From: Roseomonas sp.
GTDB lineage: Bacteria > Pseudomonadota > Alphaproteobacteria > Acetobacterales > Acetobacteraceae
Reading direction: 5' to 3'
Length of the DNA: 64,000 nt
Assembly: GCA_020249145.1 (NCBI GenBank)
Contig: JADCGF010000005.1
Location: 310,001-374,000 of the forward strand
The first letter of the stretch is position 1; each line of letters opens with the position of its first letter. Shown here piece by piece: positions 17,990 to 26,675 of this stretch. Under the pieces are notes generated by a model. It saw nothing but the letters and a program-made list of their open reading frames with translations. It was not told the DNA's origin and did not search any database. The position numbers and the translations under genes are program-made.

Positions 17990-18423
17990 GATGGGTGCCC
18001 CGGGCTGACGCGCCGCAGGAGAAAAAATCGCAGGATCAGGAATAGAAGAAGCCCGACCGGTCCAACCAGAAAGGTTGGTGGCAGGCAAAGCCGTACCGCC
18101 CAGGGATTCATGTTCTCGGCTGCGGCAATGCGGCACATCCAGGCGCCGATGAACATGTCAAAGGCGAGGTAGTGCACCCATCCCGCGAGCAACACGCCAT
18201 CATGGCGAAACAGCAGGGCGACTTGGGCCAGGGATGAAAAGCCCCCCTCAGCATGCGGCGCGTAAAGCAGCATCAAAAGCGCGTAGAGCGCTGCCAATAG
18301 CCCCGGGATGCCAAGGCCGCAGATCCACCAGATGACAAGGCGCGTCCGCGGCGCCGCCAGCATGGCTAACCAGCCCGCCATGGCAAGATTGTTGGCCGCC
18401 GAAAAGACTATTGCCGGGTCCAT
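17986..18423 (-). CDS. DUF4281 (ABA4-like) membrane protein
   Basis: The 145-residue protein has four transmembrane segments. The order FSAANNLAMAGWLAMLA, VWLxW-like region, then GWVHYLAFDMFIGAWMCR and FLVGPVGLLLFLILRF, is characteristic of DUF4281. In plants, ABA4 takes part in neoxanthin synthesis, but the bacterial function is unknown. The start at MDPAIVF is preferred over an in-frame ATG seven codons upstream. It is the first gene of a pair, facing a TetR gene across 86 bases. Confidence 0.8.
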   Translation of the reverse strand: MDPAIVFSAANNLAMAGWLAMLAAPRTRLVIWWICGLGIPGLLAALYALLMLLYAPHAEGGFSSLAQVALLFRHDGVLLAGWVHYLAFDMFIGAWMCRIAAAENMNPWAVRLCLPPTFLVGPVGLLLFLILRFFLLRRVSPGHPS

Positions 18424-18509
18424 GGGATACCTATATCTTTCCATTGGTCAGTTTATGGCTGCCAGGAATTCCCATTGTCAAGCAATTCGTCACACAGCAT
18501 GGTCTTCCC

Positions 18510-19142
18510 ATGACGGCCATGCTCAAGCCCAGGGGCAAGCACCACCATGGCGCGCTCCGCCGTGCGCTGCTGGATGCCGTTGCCGATATTGTGTTGGAGG
18601 CCGGGCCGGATGCGGTAAGCCTGCGGGAATGCGCCCGACGTGCTGGCGTTTCCCATTCCGCTGCCGCACCACATTTCGGCGATCTGCGCGGCCTGCTGAC
18701 AAGCTTCGCCACCGAAGGAAACCTGCGCCTGGCGGTTGCGATGCGGGATGCGGTGGCAGCCCTGCCGCCCGATGCCGATGCCCGTGCCCGGCTTGCCGCG
18801 ACAGGCCATGGCTATATGGCTTTCGCACGCAACAATCCTGCGCATTTCCGGCTGATGTTCAGAACGGATCTTTTGGCTGCAACTGACCCGGCATGGCAGC
18901 ACGCGGTGCAGGCTTCCTGGGCACCGCTTGCGGAGGCCATGGCCGGGCACGTGCCGGGCGCGGATGGCCGCGCCTTACGCGCGCGGCTCGCACTTGCATG
19001 GGCCGCCGTTCACGGCTTCTGCGCCCTGCGCGCCGAAGGCGCGGGGGGAGATTTGTGGAACCCCGAGGATCGCGCGCAGGAGGTTGCAAATGACCTTATC
19101 GCGCTGGTCGTGGCGGCATGCGCCATGCCCGACGATGGATAG
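18510..19142 (+). CDS. TetR/AcrR-family transcriptional regulator
   Basis: The 210-residue protein has an N-terminal TetR helix-turn-helix (LRRALLDAVADIVLEAGPDA, then SLRECARRAGVSHSAAAPHF). The ligand domain is of WHG type, with YMAFARNNPAHFRLMF and AVHGFCALRAEGA. It most likely represses the divergent DUF4281 membrane operon; the 86-base gap must hold the operator. ATG codons at 18510 and 18519 are both possible starts. Confidence 0.85.
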   Translation: MTAMLKPRGKHHHGALRRALLDAVADIVLEAGPDAVSLRECARRAGVSHSAAAPHFGDLRGLLTSFATEGNLRLAVAMRDAVAALPPDADARARLAATGHGYMAFARNNPAHFRLMFRTDLLAATDPAWQHAVQASWAPLAEAMAGHVPGADGRALRARLALAWAAVHGFCALRAEGAGGDLWNPEDRAQEVANDLIALVVAACAMPDDG

Positions 19143-19176
19143 TGAGGTGTTTTCGAAGGTTTGGCGGGCGGCTTGA
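19135..19176 (+). pseudogene. Relic of a PhyH-type dioxygenase C-terminus
   Basis: This 42-base stretch reads MDSEVFSKVWRAA followed by TGA. It matches the last 13 codons of the PhyH gene at 11008-11820 (MDSEVFPVVWRAA) with only four or so base changes. No other part of a dioxygenase is present and the TetR stop lies inside it. It is best explained as the remaining tail of a deleted paralogue. Confidence 0.55.
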
Positions 19177-19200
19177 GGCGCTTGGGGCAGCGAGCAATCA

Positions 19201-20595
19201 TTACCGATCTATGCGGAGCGCCTCTCGGAAATCGGCCGTGGCACCGGCGCGGTCACCCAAAGCGGAACGCGCATCTGCGCGATTGTTGAAGGCATCGGCG
19301 AATTTGGGATCGAGGCGGATTGCTTCGGTATAGTCGGCAATGGCGCCAGTGCGGTCACCCTGCCCCGCCCGCGCCATGCCACGATTATTGAAGGTATTGG
19401 CGTCTCTCGGATTGAGGCGAATGGATTCGGCGTAGTCGGCGATTGCGCCGTGAAAATCACCTTGCCAGGAACGGGCCGCTCCTCGATTATTGAAGGCGAG
19501 CGCGTATCGCGGATTTAGCCGGATTGCTTCGGTGTAATCGGCTATGGCGCCGTCGCGGTCGCCCTGACCGTCTCGAACTCTACCACGGTTGTTGTAGGCA
19601 TTGAAGAACTGCGGATTTAACCTGATCGCTTCAGTATAATCAGCCATCGCAGCGGCGCGGTCGCCCTGATCTGCTCGAGCGAGCCCTCGGTTGTTGTAAG
19701 CGTTGGCAAATTTCGGATCAAGCCGAATGGCTTCGGTATAGTCGGCAATGGCGCCGGCACGGTCACCCTGACCGATACGCGCAAGGCCACGGTTGTTGAA
19801 CGCCTGGGCGTATTGCGGATTGATCCGTATCGCTTCGGCATAGTCAGCAATGGCACCAACGCGGTCACCCTGCCCGGCACGCGCGGCACCGCGATTGTTG
19901 AACGCCTGGGCGTAGTCCGGATTGATTCGTATAGCTTCGGTGTAGTCAGCAATTGCACCTACGCGATCACCCTGCCCGGCACGCGCAGCACCGCGATTGT
20001 TGAAAGCCTGGGCGTATTGCGGATTGATCCGTATCGCTTCGGCATAGTCAGTCATGGCACCTACGCGGTCACCCTGCCCGGCACGCGCGGCACCGCGATT
20101 GTTGAACGCCTGGGCGTAGTCCGGATTAATCCGTATGGCTTCGGTGTAGTCAGCAATGGCACCTACGCGGTCACCCTGCCCGGCACGCGCGGCACCGCGA
20201 TTGTTGAAAGCCTGGGGGTAGTCCGGATTGATTCGTATGGCTTCGGTGTAGTCAGCAATGGCACCTACGCGATCACCCTGCCCGGCACGCGCAGCACCGC
20301 GATTGTTGAACGCCTGGGCGTAGTCCGGATTAATCCGTATGGCTTCGGAGTAGTCAGCAATGGCGCCGGCACGGTCACCCTGTGCCGCACGAGCAACGCC
20401 GCGGCTATTGTAGGTTGCTGCCAAGTCCTGCGGTGTCTCCTGCCCGGTATTGATCAGCCAAGAACATCCGATGATCTGCGTTTCCCGTGGAATGCCCGCA
20501 TCCTGCCGCGCACACCAAAGCCACGCTTCTTCACGCGAGGATTGCGCCGCCGCCATACCGGGCAGCAGCACCAAGGCGATGAACCAAGTCTTCAT
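19201..20595 (-). CDS. Secreted TPR-repeat protein with 12 tetratricopeptide units
   Basis: The 464-residue protein has a signal peptide (MKTWFIALVLLPGMAAAQ), a short Cys-containing N-domain (LWCARQDAG, IIGCSWLINTGQ) and twelve 34-residue TPRs from about residue 62 to the end. Each follows NNRGxARxGQGDRxGAIADY then TEAIRINPxYxxAF. Units 2-6 are almost identical in protein and DNA, a sign of recent expansion. TPRs mediate protein-protein contacts, and here probably periplasmic. The ribosome site GGGAGG precedes the chosen ATG. The partner is unknown. Confidence 0.85.
   Translation of the reverse strand: MKTWFIALVLLPGMAAAQSSREEAWLWCARQDAGIPRETQIIGCSWLINTGQETPQDLAATYNSRGVARAAQGDRAGAIADYSEAIRINPDYAQAFNNRGAARAGQGDRVGAIADYTEAIRINPDYPQAFNNRGAARAGQGDRVGAIADYTEAIRINPDYAQAFNNRGAARAGQGDRVGAMTDYAEAIRINPQYAQAFNNRGAARAGQGDRVGAIADYTEAIRINPDYAQAFNNRGAARAGQGDRVGAIADYAEAIRINPQYAQAFNNRGLARIGQGDRAGAIADYTEAIRLDPKFANAYNNRGLARADQGDRAAAMADYTEAIRLNPQFFNAYNNRGRVRDGQGDRDGAIADYTEAIRLNPRYALAFNNRGAARSWQGDFHGAIADYAESIRLNPRDANTFNNRGMARAGQGDRTGAIADYTEAIRLDPKFADAFNNRADARSALGDRAGATADFREALRIDR
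19798..20307 (-). repeat. Five near-identical 102-bp tandem repeats within the TPR gene
   Basis: Units 2-6 of the TPR array differ only at a few codons (DYT/DYA, PDY/PQY, GAIAD/GAMTD). The period is exactly 102 bases, so gain or loss of a unit keeps the frame. Because of the repetition the opposite strand also stays open; that antisense frame is not a gene. Confidence 0.85.
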
Positions 20596-20675
20596 CCGCG
20601 CCTCCCACATCCTTCAGCAAAGCATGGCAAAAGCCGCCGCGGATTTGAAGCGCAAGGCGCCAAGGTGCGGGCGGC

Positions 20676-21281
20676 TTAGGCGACCACCGCCATCACCAAA
20701 AACCCAAGCCCCACAAAACTCGCCACCGCCCCCATCGCGGGGCGCAGCCAGCGCGCGCGTGTGGCCTGCTGCGCCAGCGCCATGGCGCCCAGCATCAGCG
20801 CGCCCTGGATCACCGCAAGCCCCGCCAGATAGGCCAGGATCGGCGTTGCCTCCGCACCGATCACGGCTTCCGCAAAGGCGTGGCCGTGGAAAAGCCCGGC
20901 CAGGGCGAAACCCGCCAGCAGCGCCGGGGCGGAGACGCGCTTCGCGACCAGCAGCGCCAGCCCAGCCAGCAACACGGATGCTGCGATCAAGGCTTCGATT
21001 GGGCCAAGCCCAATGCCGGCCATATGCAGCGCCAGGCCCGCCATGCCGGCCATTAGAAAGCCCGCAATCGCGCGCAAAGCCTCGCCGCGCGGCAGGGCTG
21101 CGGCCAGCACGCCCGCCGCCAGCAGAAAGGCCAGATGATCCAGCCCAATCACCGGATGCCCGATGCCAGAGGCAAAACCCTGCCACAGCGTTTCCGGCAT
21201 GGCGCCATCCATCGGGTGATGCGCGGCTGCCGGCAAAGGCAGCAGGGCCAAAAGGCCAAGGGCGAAAGAAGGGCGGCGCAT
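20676..21281 (-). CDS. HupE/UreJ-family metal transporter
   Basis: The 201-residue protein has a signal peptide (LGLLALLPLPAAAHHP) followed by six hydrophobic helices. The HupE/UreJ signature HPVIGLDHLAFLLAAG holds the metal-binding HxxxxDH, and GLFHGHAFAEA is a second His-rich motif. The family imports nickel or cobalt. The start follows GGAGGTAACC; earlier in-frame ATGs lack this. No urease or hydrogenase genes are in view. Confidence 0.87.
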   Translation of the reverse strand: MRRPSFALGLLALLPLPAAAHHPMDGAMPETLWQGFASGIGHPVIGLDHLAFLLAAGVLAAALPRGEALRAIAGFLMAGMAGLALHMAGIGLGPIEALIAASVLLAGLALLVAKRVSAPALLAGFALAGLFHGHAFAEAVIGAEATPILAYLAGLAVIQGALMLGAMALAQQATRARWLRPAMGAVASFVGLGFLVMAVVA

Positions 21282-21381
21282 GGTTACCTCCGGAATTTTC
21301 AGACGCATGCTTGCCGCTTCTGGTCCGCTTCGCAAGCCGGGCGCGGTTGGACCGGCGGGACAGACCCTCTATATCCTTCGC

Positions 21382-21879
21382 GTGATCAAATTCCTCCAGA
21401 TTCCCCTCCTGCTTGGAGCGCTGCTCCTGGCCGGCCCCGCCCTTGGCGCTTGCGCCGATTCCCCCGCGCCTGGCGTTGAATGGCGGCGCTGTATGCTGGA
21501 TGGCGTGGACCTGTCGGGCCGGGACCTGACGGGGGCGACGCTCCGCGATAGCTCCTTCGCGCGGGGGCGTTTTGTGGAGGCGAAACTGATGGGCGTGGAT
21601 GCTTCCGATGCGCGGTTCAGCTTCGCCGATCTTTCCCAGGCCGATTTGACGGGGGCGACATTGCGCAGCGTGGATTTCACCCGCGCCGTGCTGGCCGGTG
21701 CCAATCTCAAGGGCGTTGATTTGCGCCGTGCCACGCTGTTTCGCGCCGATTTGCGTGGCGCCGATCTGACCGGGGCGGAACTCGCCGGCGCCAATCTTTC
21801 CGGTGCGCAATTGGGGGGCGCGCGCTGGCTGGATGGCGAGAAGATTTGCGGCACCGCTTCCATCGGTTCCTGCCAGTGA
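21382..21879 (+). CDS. Exported pentapeptide-repeat protein
   Basis: About 165 residues from a GTG start. A signal peptide (FLQIPLLLGALLLAGPALG) is followed by A(D/N)LxG-type repeats: GVDLSGRDLTGATL, FADLSQADLTGATL, ADLRGADLTGAELAGANLSG. These form a right-handed quadrilateral beta-helix. Two Cys residues near each end could form disulfides. Its stop overlaps the GTG of the helicase gene (GTGA). The true start is unclear; an ATG at 21307 is in frame. Confidence 0.75.
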   Translation: MIKFLQIPLLLGALLLAGPALGACADSPAPGVEWRRCMLDGVDLSGRDLTGATLRDSSFARGRFVEAKLMGVDASDARFSFADLSQADLTGATLRSVDFTRAVLAGANLKGVDLRRATLFRADLRGADLTGAELAGANLSGAQLGGARWLDGEKICGTASIGSCQ

Positions 21880-24065
21880 GTGAGGCAGATTACCTCGCGC
21901 GGCTCAATGCTGAACAACGGGCGGCGGTGGAAGCGCTGGATGGGCCGCTTTTGGTGCTGGCGGGCGCGGGCACTGGCAAAACCCGCGTGCTGACCACGCG
22001 GTTTGCGCATCTGCTGCGCAGCCGGAAGGCCTTTCCATCGCAAGTGCTGGCGGTGACCTTCACCAATAAGGCAGCGCGGGAAATGCGCGAACGAGTTGGG
22101 GCAATGATGGGGGAGGCTGTGGAAGGGCTTTGGCTTGGCACCTTTCACGCACTCACCGCACGCATGCTCCGCCGCCATGCAGAACTTGTCGGGCTCAATG
22201 CCAATTTCACCATCCTGGATACGGATGATCAGATGCGCCTGCTGAAGCAGGTGATGGAAGCCGAGCATATTGACCTGAAGCGTTGGCCCGCGAATGGGCT
22301 GATGGCGATCATTCAGCGCTGGAAGGATCGCGGCCTGACGCCCGATGGCATCACGGCTGCCGAGGATACGGATTACGCCATGGGCCGCGCGCGCGGGATT
22401 TATGAGGCATATCAGGCGCGGCTGAAAGCGCTGAATGCGGCGGATTTCGGTGATTTGCTGTTGCATGTGGTAACGATTTTGCGTGGGCACCCGGATGTGC
22501 TGGCGGATTATCAGCGGCGCTTTCGCTACATTCTGGTGGATGAATATCAGGACACCAATCTGGTGCAGTATTACTGGCTGCGATTGCTCGCGCAGGCGCA
22601 TCGCAATATCTGCTGCGTGGGTGATGATGACCAATCCATCTATTCCTGGCGCGGGGCGGAGATTGAAAACATCCTGCGGTTTGAGAAGGATTTTCCTGGC
22701 GCGCAGGTGGTGCGGTTGGAATCCAACTACCGTTCAACACGGCCAATCCTTGCCGCCGCTTCCGGCCTGATTGCGCATAATACCGGGCGGCTTGGCAAAA
22801 CGCTGCGCGCCGGGCGCAGCGATGCGGATGGGGAGAAGGTGAGCGTTGTCTCCGTCTGGGACAGCGAAGAAGAAGCGCGCATGGTGGCCGAACGCATTGA
22901 AGCGGCGCGGCGGTCCGGGGAATCTCTGGGCGAGGTCGCCATTCTGATCCGCGCTGGGTTTCAGACTCGCGCCTTTGAAGAAAGGCTGATCACGCTTGGC
23001 ATCCCCTATCGCGTGGTGGGTGGCGCGCGGTTTTATGAACGCCAGGAAATCCGCGACGCCATGGCCTATTTCCGCGTGGTGGCGCAGCCCGCGGATGATC
23101 TGGCGTTTGAACGCATTGTCAACCTGCCCAAGCGTGGGCTTGGCGATACCGCGATGCGGGAGATGCATGCGCTGGCGCGGGCGGAAGCGGTGCCGCTTGC
23201 GATTGCCGCCGGGCTTGCCTTGGAAAAGGGCGTGATCAAGCAGGCCAAGGCGCGTGCCGCTTTGGGTGAATTGCTGGAAGCTTTCGCCCGCTGGCGCGCC
23301 ATGCTGCCGAATGAAGGCCATGTGGTGATGGCGGCCACACTTCTGGAAGAAAGCGGCTATACCGATATGTGGAAGCAGGATCGCAGCCCGGAAGCGCCGG
23401 GGCGGCTTGATAACCTCAAGGAATTGCTGCGCGCCATGGCGGATTACGAAACGCTGGGTGGGTTTTTGGAACATGTCTCCCTGGTGATGGAAAATGACGA
23501 GGCGGCGGAAGGCCAGCGCGTTTCCATCATGACTTTGCATGGCGCGAAGGGCTTGGAATTTGATCGCGTTTTTCTGCCGGGTTGGGAAGAAGGCGTGTTT
23601 CCTTCGCAGCGCAGCCTGGAAGAAGGTGGCGAGAAAGCCTTGGAAGAAGAAAGGCGCCTGGCCTATGTGGGCATCACGCGGGCACGGCGTTTCGCGGTCA
23701 TCAGCCATGCCGCCAATCGGCGCATTTACGGCAATTGGCAGGCTTCCATCCCATCGCGCTTTTTGGATGAATTGCCGGCATCTGAAATCAAGCTGGAAGG
23801 CAATGCGGCGCGCGAGATGCGAAGTGCCAGTGTTTTCCCATCTTCCGGCGGGCTTTATGGCCAGCGCCCGCGTGTGATCGAAGCAGCCGCCTGGGAAGTG
23901 AAAGAACGCCCAACCAGTAGCGCGCGTTATGCCCCAGGTGATCGCGTCTTTCACCAGAAATTCGGCTATGGCGAGGTGACGGGGGTGGAAGATGACCGGC
24001 TGGATGTGCGTTTCGACAAGGCCGGCGAAAAGCGGCTGATTGATCGTTTTGTGGAGAAAGCCTGA
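21876..24065 (+). CDS. UvrD/PcrA-type ATP-dependent DNA helicase
   Basis: The roughly 729-residue protein has SF1A motifs in order: Q-motif LNAEQRAAVEA, Walker A AGAGTGKTRVLT (about residues 30-40), GTFHALTARMLRRH, Walker B ILVDEYQDTN, motif III DDDQSIYSWRGAE, and VSIMTLHGAKGLEFDRVFLP and YVGITRARR near the C-terminus. A 3'-5' helicase for nucleotide-excision or mismatch repair is the expected role. The C-terminal RFxxGDxVFHQKFGYGEV motif is typical of UvrD/PcrA. The GTG start overlaps the previous stop; an earlier ATG at 21846 is less likely. Confidence 0.92.
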   Translation: MSEADYLARLNAEQRAAVEALDGPLLVLAGAGTGKTRVLTTRFAHLLRSRKAFPSQVLAVTFTNKAAREMRERVGAMMGEAVEGLWLGTFHALTARMLRRHAELVGLNANFTILDTDDQMRLLKQVMEAEHIDLKRWPANGLMAIIQRWKDRGLTPDGITAAEDTDYAMGRARGIYEAYQARLKALNAADFGDLLLHVVTILRGHPDVLADYQRRFRYILVDEYQDTNLVQYYWLRLLAQAHRNICCVGDDDQSIYSWRGAEIENILRFEKDFPGAQVVRLESNYRSTRPILAAASGLIAHNTGRLGKTLRAGRSDADGEKVSVVSVWDSEEEARMVAERIEAARRSGESLGEVAILIRAGFQTRAFEERLITLGIPYRVVGGARFYERQEIRDAMAYFRVVAQPADDLAFERIVNLPKRGLGDTAMREMHALARAEAVPLAIAAGLALEKGVIKQAKARAALGELLEAFARWRAMLPNEGHVVMAATLLEESGYTDMWKQDRSPEAPGRLDNLKELLRAMADYETLGGFLEHVSLVMENDEAAEGQRVSIMTLHGAKGLEFDRVFLPGWEEGVFPSQRSLEEGGEKALEEERRLAYVGITRARRFAVISHAANRRIYGNWQASIPSRFLDELPASEIKLEGNAAREMRSASVFPSSGGLYGQRPRVIEAAAWEVKERPTSSARYAPGDRVFHQKFGYGEVTGVEDDRLDVRFDKAGEKRLIDRFVEKA

Positions 24066-24988
24066 TGCGTCCTGCCGGCCCTGATGGCGCTGGCGCGCTT
24101 TCCCGCCGCCGCGCTGAGCCATTGGAAGCGCTCGGCATTGATGGGTTGAGTGAGGAAGCCCTGCCCTTCTTCGAAGCCGCTTTGCAACAAGTCTGCGGCA
24201 CGGTCGCCTATTTCCGAGACGAACCAAGCGATACCTGGCGCGTGGAAGGTGTGCGTGAAGCGGGCGCGGGGCAGCAAGAATTGGAATCGGCGTTGGCACT
24301 GGCGGCGCTGGTCGCCGGTATTTCCCAGCCCGCCTTGCAGATCGCGCCCGTGGAAGCGGATGGCTGGCTGGCGCGCACAGTGCAGGCCTTTCCGGAGCAA
24401 CGCATCGGCAGGCGCTTTCTGATCCGCCCGACTCATGTGGCCGATCTGCCCAGTTTTGATCGGTTGGTGTTGAAGCTTGACGCGGGACTGGCTTTCGGTT
24501 CCGGCGAACATGCTTCCACGCAAGGTTGCCTGATGGCGTTTGAAGAGATCGCGCATCGGCGGCCACAACGTGTTATGGATTTGGGCAGCGGTTCGGGCAT
24601 TCTAGCCATGGCGGCGGCGAAGCTTTTGCATAAGCCGGTGACGGCGACTGATATCGAACCCTGGTCGGTGCGCATCTGTGCGGAGAATGCGCGGTTGAAT
24701 AGCCTGTCAGCCCAGATGCGCGCTTTATTGGCCGATGGTTGGCGCGACCGGCGGCTGCAGGGCAAGCGCTATGATCTGATTTTCGCCAATATCCTGGCGC
24801 GCCCGCTTTGCGCCATGGCGCGAGAATTGGCGGCACATCTTGCACCGCAGGGAACGGCCATTTTGGCCGGGCTTCTCGGCACGCAGGCGCGCATGGTGCT
24901 GACGGCGCATCGCCGTCAGGGCCTGGTGCTGGAACGCAAAATCAATGTTGGGCCTTGGACTACGTTGGTACTTAGAAAACGCGACTGA
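24065..24988 (+). CDS. prmA: Ribosomal protein L11 methyltransferase
   Basis: The 307-residue protein has LDAGLAFGSGEHASTQGCL, the PrmA signature, followed by the SAM-binding DLGSGSGILAMAAAKL and the catalytic-region IFANILARPL. PrmA trimethylates L11. Its ATG shares one base with the helicase stop (TGATG), so the pair is coupled. Confidence 0.92.
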   Translation: MRPAGPDGAGALSRRRAEPLEALGIDGLSEEALPFFEAALQQVCGTVAYFRDEPSDTWRVEGVREAGAGQQELESALALAALVAGISQPALQIAPVEADGWLARTVQAFPEQRIGRRFLIRPTHVADLPSFDRLVLKLDAGLAFGSGEHASTQGCLMAFEEIAHRRPQRVMDLGSGSGILAMAAAKLLHKPVTATDIEPWSVRICAENARLNSLSAQMRALLADGWRDRRLQGKRYDLIFANILARPLCAMARELAAHLAPQGTAILAGLLGTQARMVLTAHRRQGLVLERKINVGPWTTLVLRKRD

Positions 24989-25032
24989 TTCACTGCTTCG
25001 GTCATTCGACCTACGCCGATCAGGCGCATGGG

Positions 25033-25347
25033 TTAAAACCCACGGCTAAAGGGCCAATCCTCCGTGGCCGAGATGAAACGAAAAGCTTCGGCATTCGCTT
25101 CATAAGCGCGTTTTGCGATCATGATATCAACCATGGCCGTCTCAAGGGCCTCCTGCCCTTGAATGGCGGCAATGCCGGAACCGATGCCCTCTCGTGGGGT
25201 GGGCGGGACAAACACAGGCCGTTCTGGCGCTGTGGCAGAATTGGCAAGGCGTATTGCCGCCAGTTCCAGACGCTCCACGGCTCGCTGCATGCCGCTCAGC
25301 GTCGCATTCATTGCGGCATTGATGCCGCCGGGGAAGGTTTTCGTCAT
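25033..25347 (-). CDS. Small protein resembling a flagellar rod C-terminus
   Basis: The 104-residue protein ends with ALETAMVDIMIAKRAYEANA and EAFRFIS. This resembles the conserved C-terminal helix of axial flagellar proteins such as FlgC/FlgG (VDMIxAQRAYEAN). The N-terminal half (INAAMNATLSGMQRAVERLE) also looks like the rod-protein start helix. The middle rod domain is missing and no flagellar genes lie nearby. It may be a small member of that fold or an orphan. Function unknown. Confidence 0.6.
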   Translation of the reverse strand: MTKTFPGGINAAMNATLSGMQRAVERLELAAIRLANSATAPERPVFVPPTPREGIGSGIAAIQGQEALETAMVDIMIAKRAYEANAEAFRFISATEDWPFSRGF

Positions 25348-25436
25348 GGGGATAATCTACCGGAGATTCGTAAATAAAGTTCTGAAGAATAGACACCCCT
25401 GGTGGAAATCTGCGGCCACCCCTCACTTTTTTTGGT

Positions 25437-26546
25437 TCACTCCGCCGCCGCCCGCCGATCAAGATGCTGGCGCAGCCTTGGCATCACTTCCTGCGCCAGG
25501 CGGGCCATGCTCTCAGCTTCCCAGGCGGCATTGGGGCCGAACCAATCAAGCCCCGCCATCAGCACATGGCCATAGGGGCCGGCTTCCTCACGCAGCGCGA
25601 TCAGCTTGTCCAACACGGTGCGCGGGCTGCCGGCAATTACGCAGGCGTCAATCATATCCTCGGCCGTTGCGGCGTTATGGTCCATGTCATCACGCGGCGT
25701 CATGGTGGCGGCCAGCCCCGCGCGCTTCGCGAGGCTACCGAGGTACTCGAAGTAATAACGTGTGGCGCCTTCCTCGGCGGTGGCGCGGGCGCGGGCTTCG
25801 GCATCGGTTGCGGCAATCACGAAATTCCGTGCCATGCGCCAGCGATAACCATCGGGCGCTTGCCCCGCTTCACGCATGCCGGCGGCGAAGCTTTGCCAAT
25901 GCCCGGCCAGGATGCGGTGCGCGACGAAATTGGCGCTAATCACGCCCCAGCCGCGCTTGGCCGCCAGCGCCACGCCCTGCGAATCCTTGGAACGGGCAGA
26001 GATATGAATGGAAGGCCCGCCCGGCTGGAACGGCTTTGGCATATAGCCCACGCCATATTTCGGCAGCACATTGCGCGAAATCTTCACCGGCCAGGTCTCG
26101 CCGCCCACATCATAAGGTGGCTCGGCGGCCCAAATGCGCTGGATGGTCTCAAGCGATTCCACCATGCGCTTGCCGCGTTCCTTGGGCTCGATATCGCCAA
26201 ACAGCTCAAAATCCGAAGACAAGCCCCCGGCGCCTATCCCCATCATGAAGCGCCCCTGCGCCATGTGATCGAATTGCGCGACCTCAGCCGCCACAATCGC
26301 GGGGTGGTGATTGGGCAGGTTGATCACGCCGGTGCCGAAATTCAGGCTCGTGCGATGCACCAGCCCCGCCATGAACATCAAGGGCGATGCAATGGGTTCG
26401 GATGTGGCGGAAAAATGCTCCCCCACCCAAACCTCCTGAAAGCCCAGACGGTCCGCGAGCAGGGATTTTTCCGTATCCTCTGCCAGGGTTTCATGCATGG
26501 GGCGCTCCGGCGGATGGAGCGGCATCATGAATAGGCCAAGATGCAT
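25437..26546 (-). CDS. LLM-class flavin-dependent oxidoreductase
   Basis: The 369-residue protein is a bacterial-luciferase-like monooxygenase. It has FMMPLHPPERPMHETLAED at the start, EVWVGEHFSATSEP, the family GTGVINLPNHHPAIVAAE, and RFMMGIGAGGLSSDFELFG. These use reduced flavin from a partner reductase. The pattern resembles limonene/alkane-type members, but the substrate cannot be fixed. The ATG follows GAGGAAG; a much longer open frame upstream is not homologous. Confidence 0.85.
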   Translation of the reverse strand: MHLGLFMMPLHPPERPMHETLAEDTEKSLLADRLGFQEVWVGEHFSATSEPIASPLMFMAGLVHRTSLNFGTGVINLPNHHPAIVAAEVAQFDHMAQGRFMMGIGAGGLSSDFELFGDIEPKERGKRMVESLETIQRIWAAEPPYDVGGETWPVKISRNVLPKYGVGYMPKPFQPGGPSIHISARSKDSQGVALAAKRGWGVISANFVAHRILAGHWQSFAAGMREAGQAPDGYRWRMARNFVIAATDAEARARATAEEGATRYYFEYLGSLAKRAGLAATMTPRDDMDHNAATAEDMIDACVIAGSPRTVLDKLIALREEAGPYGHVLMAGLDWFGPNAAWEAESMARLAQEVMPRLRQHLDRRAAAE

Positions 26547-26675
26547 AAGGCGCTTCCTCAAGTCGTTTTGGGCGATGTGCCTCGCCGTTTCTGATCGCAG
26601 CCTAAAACAAGCCAGCGCGAAAGGTGAAGGGGGTGGGCCTTGCCAAGGGGGCGTTTCTGCATTGATGCTCCCCCG

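Noticed and set aside
19813..20679. 288-codon plus-strand frame with Gly/Thr-rich repeats
   Set aside because: It is the antisense of the TPR repeats and owes its length to the 102-bp period.
22734..24566. 610-codon minus-strand frame across the helicase and prmA
   Set aside because: Both plus-strand genes are clear. The antisense translation has no domain and crosses a gene boundary.
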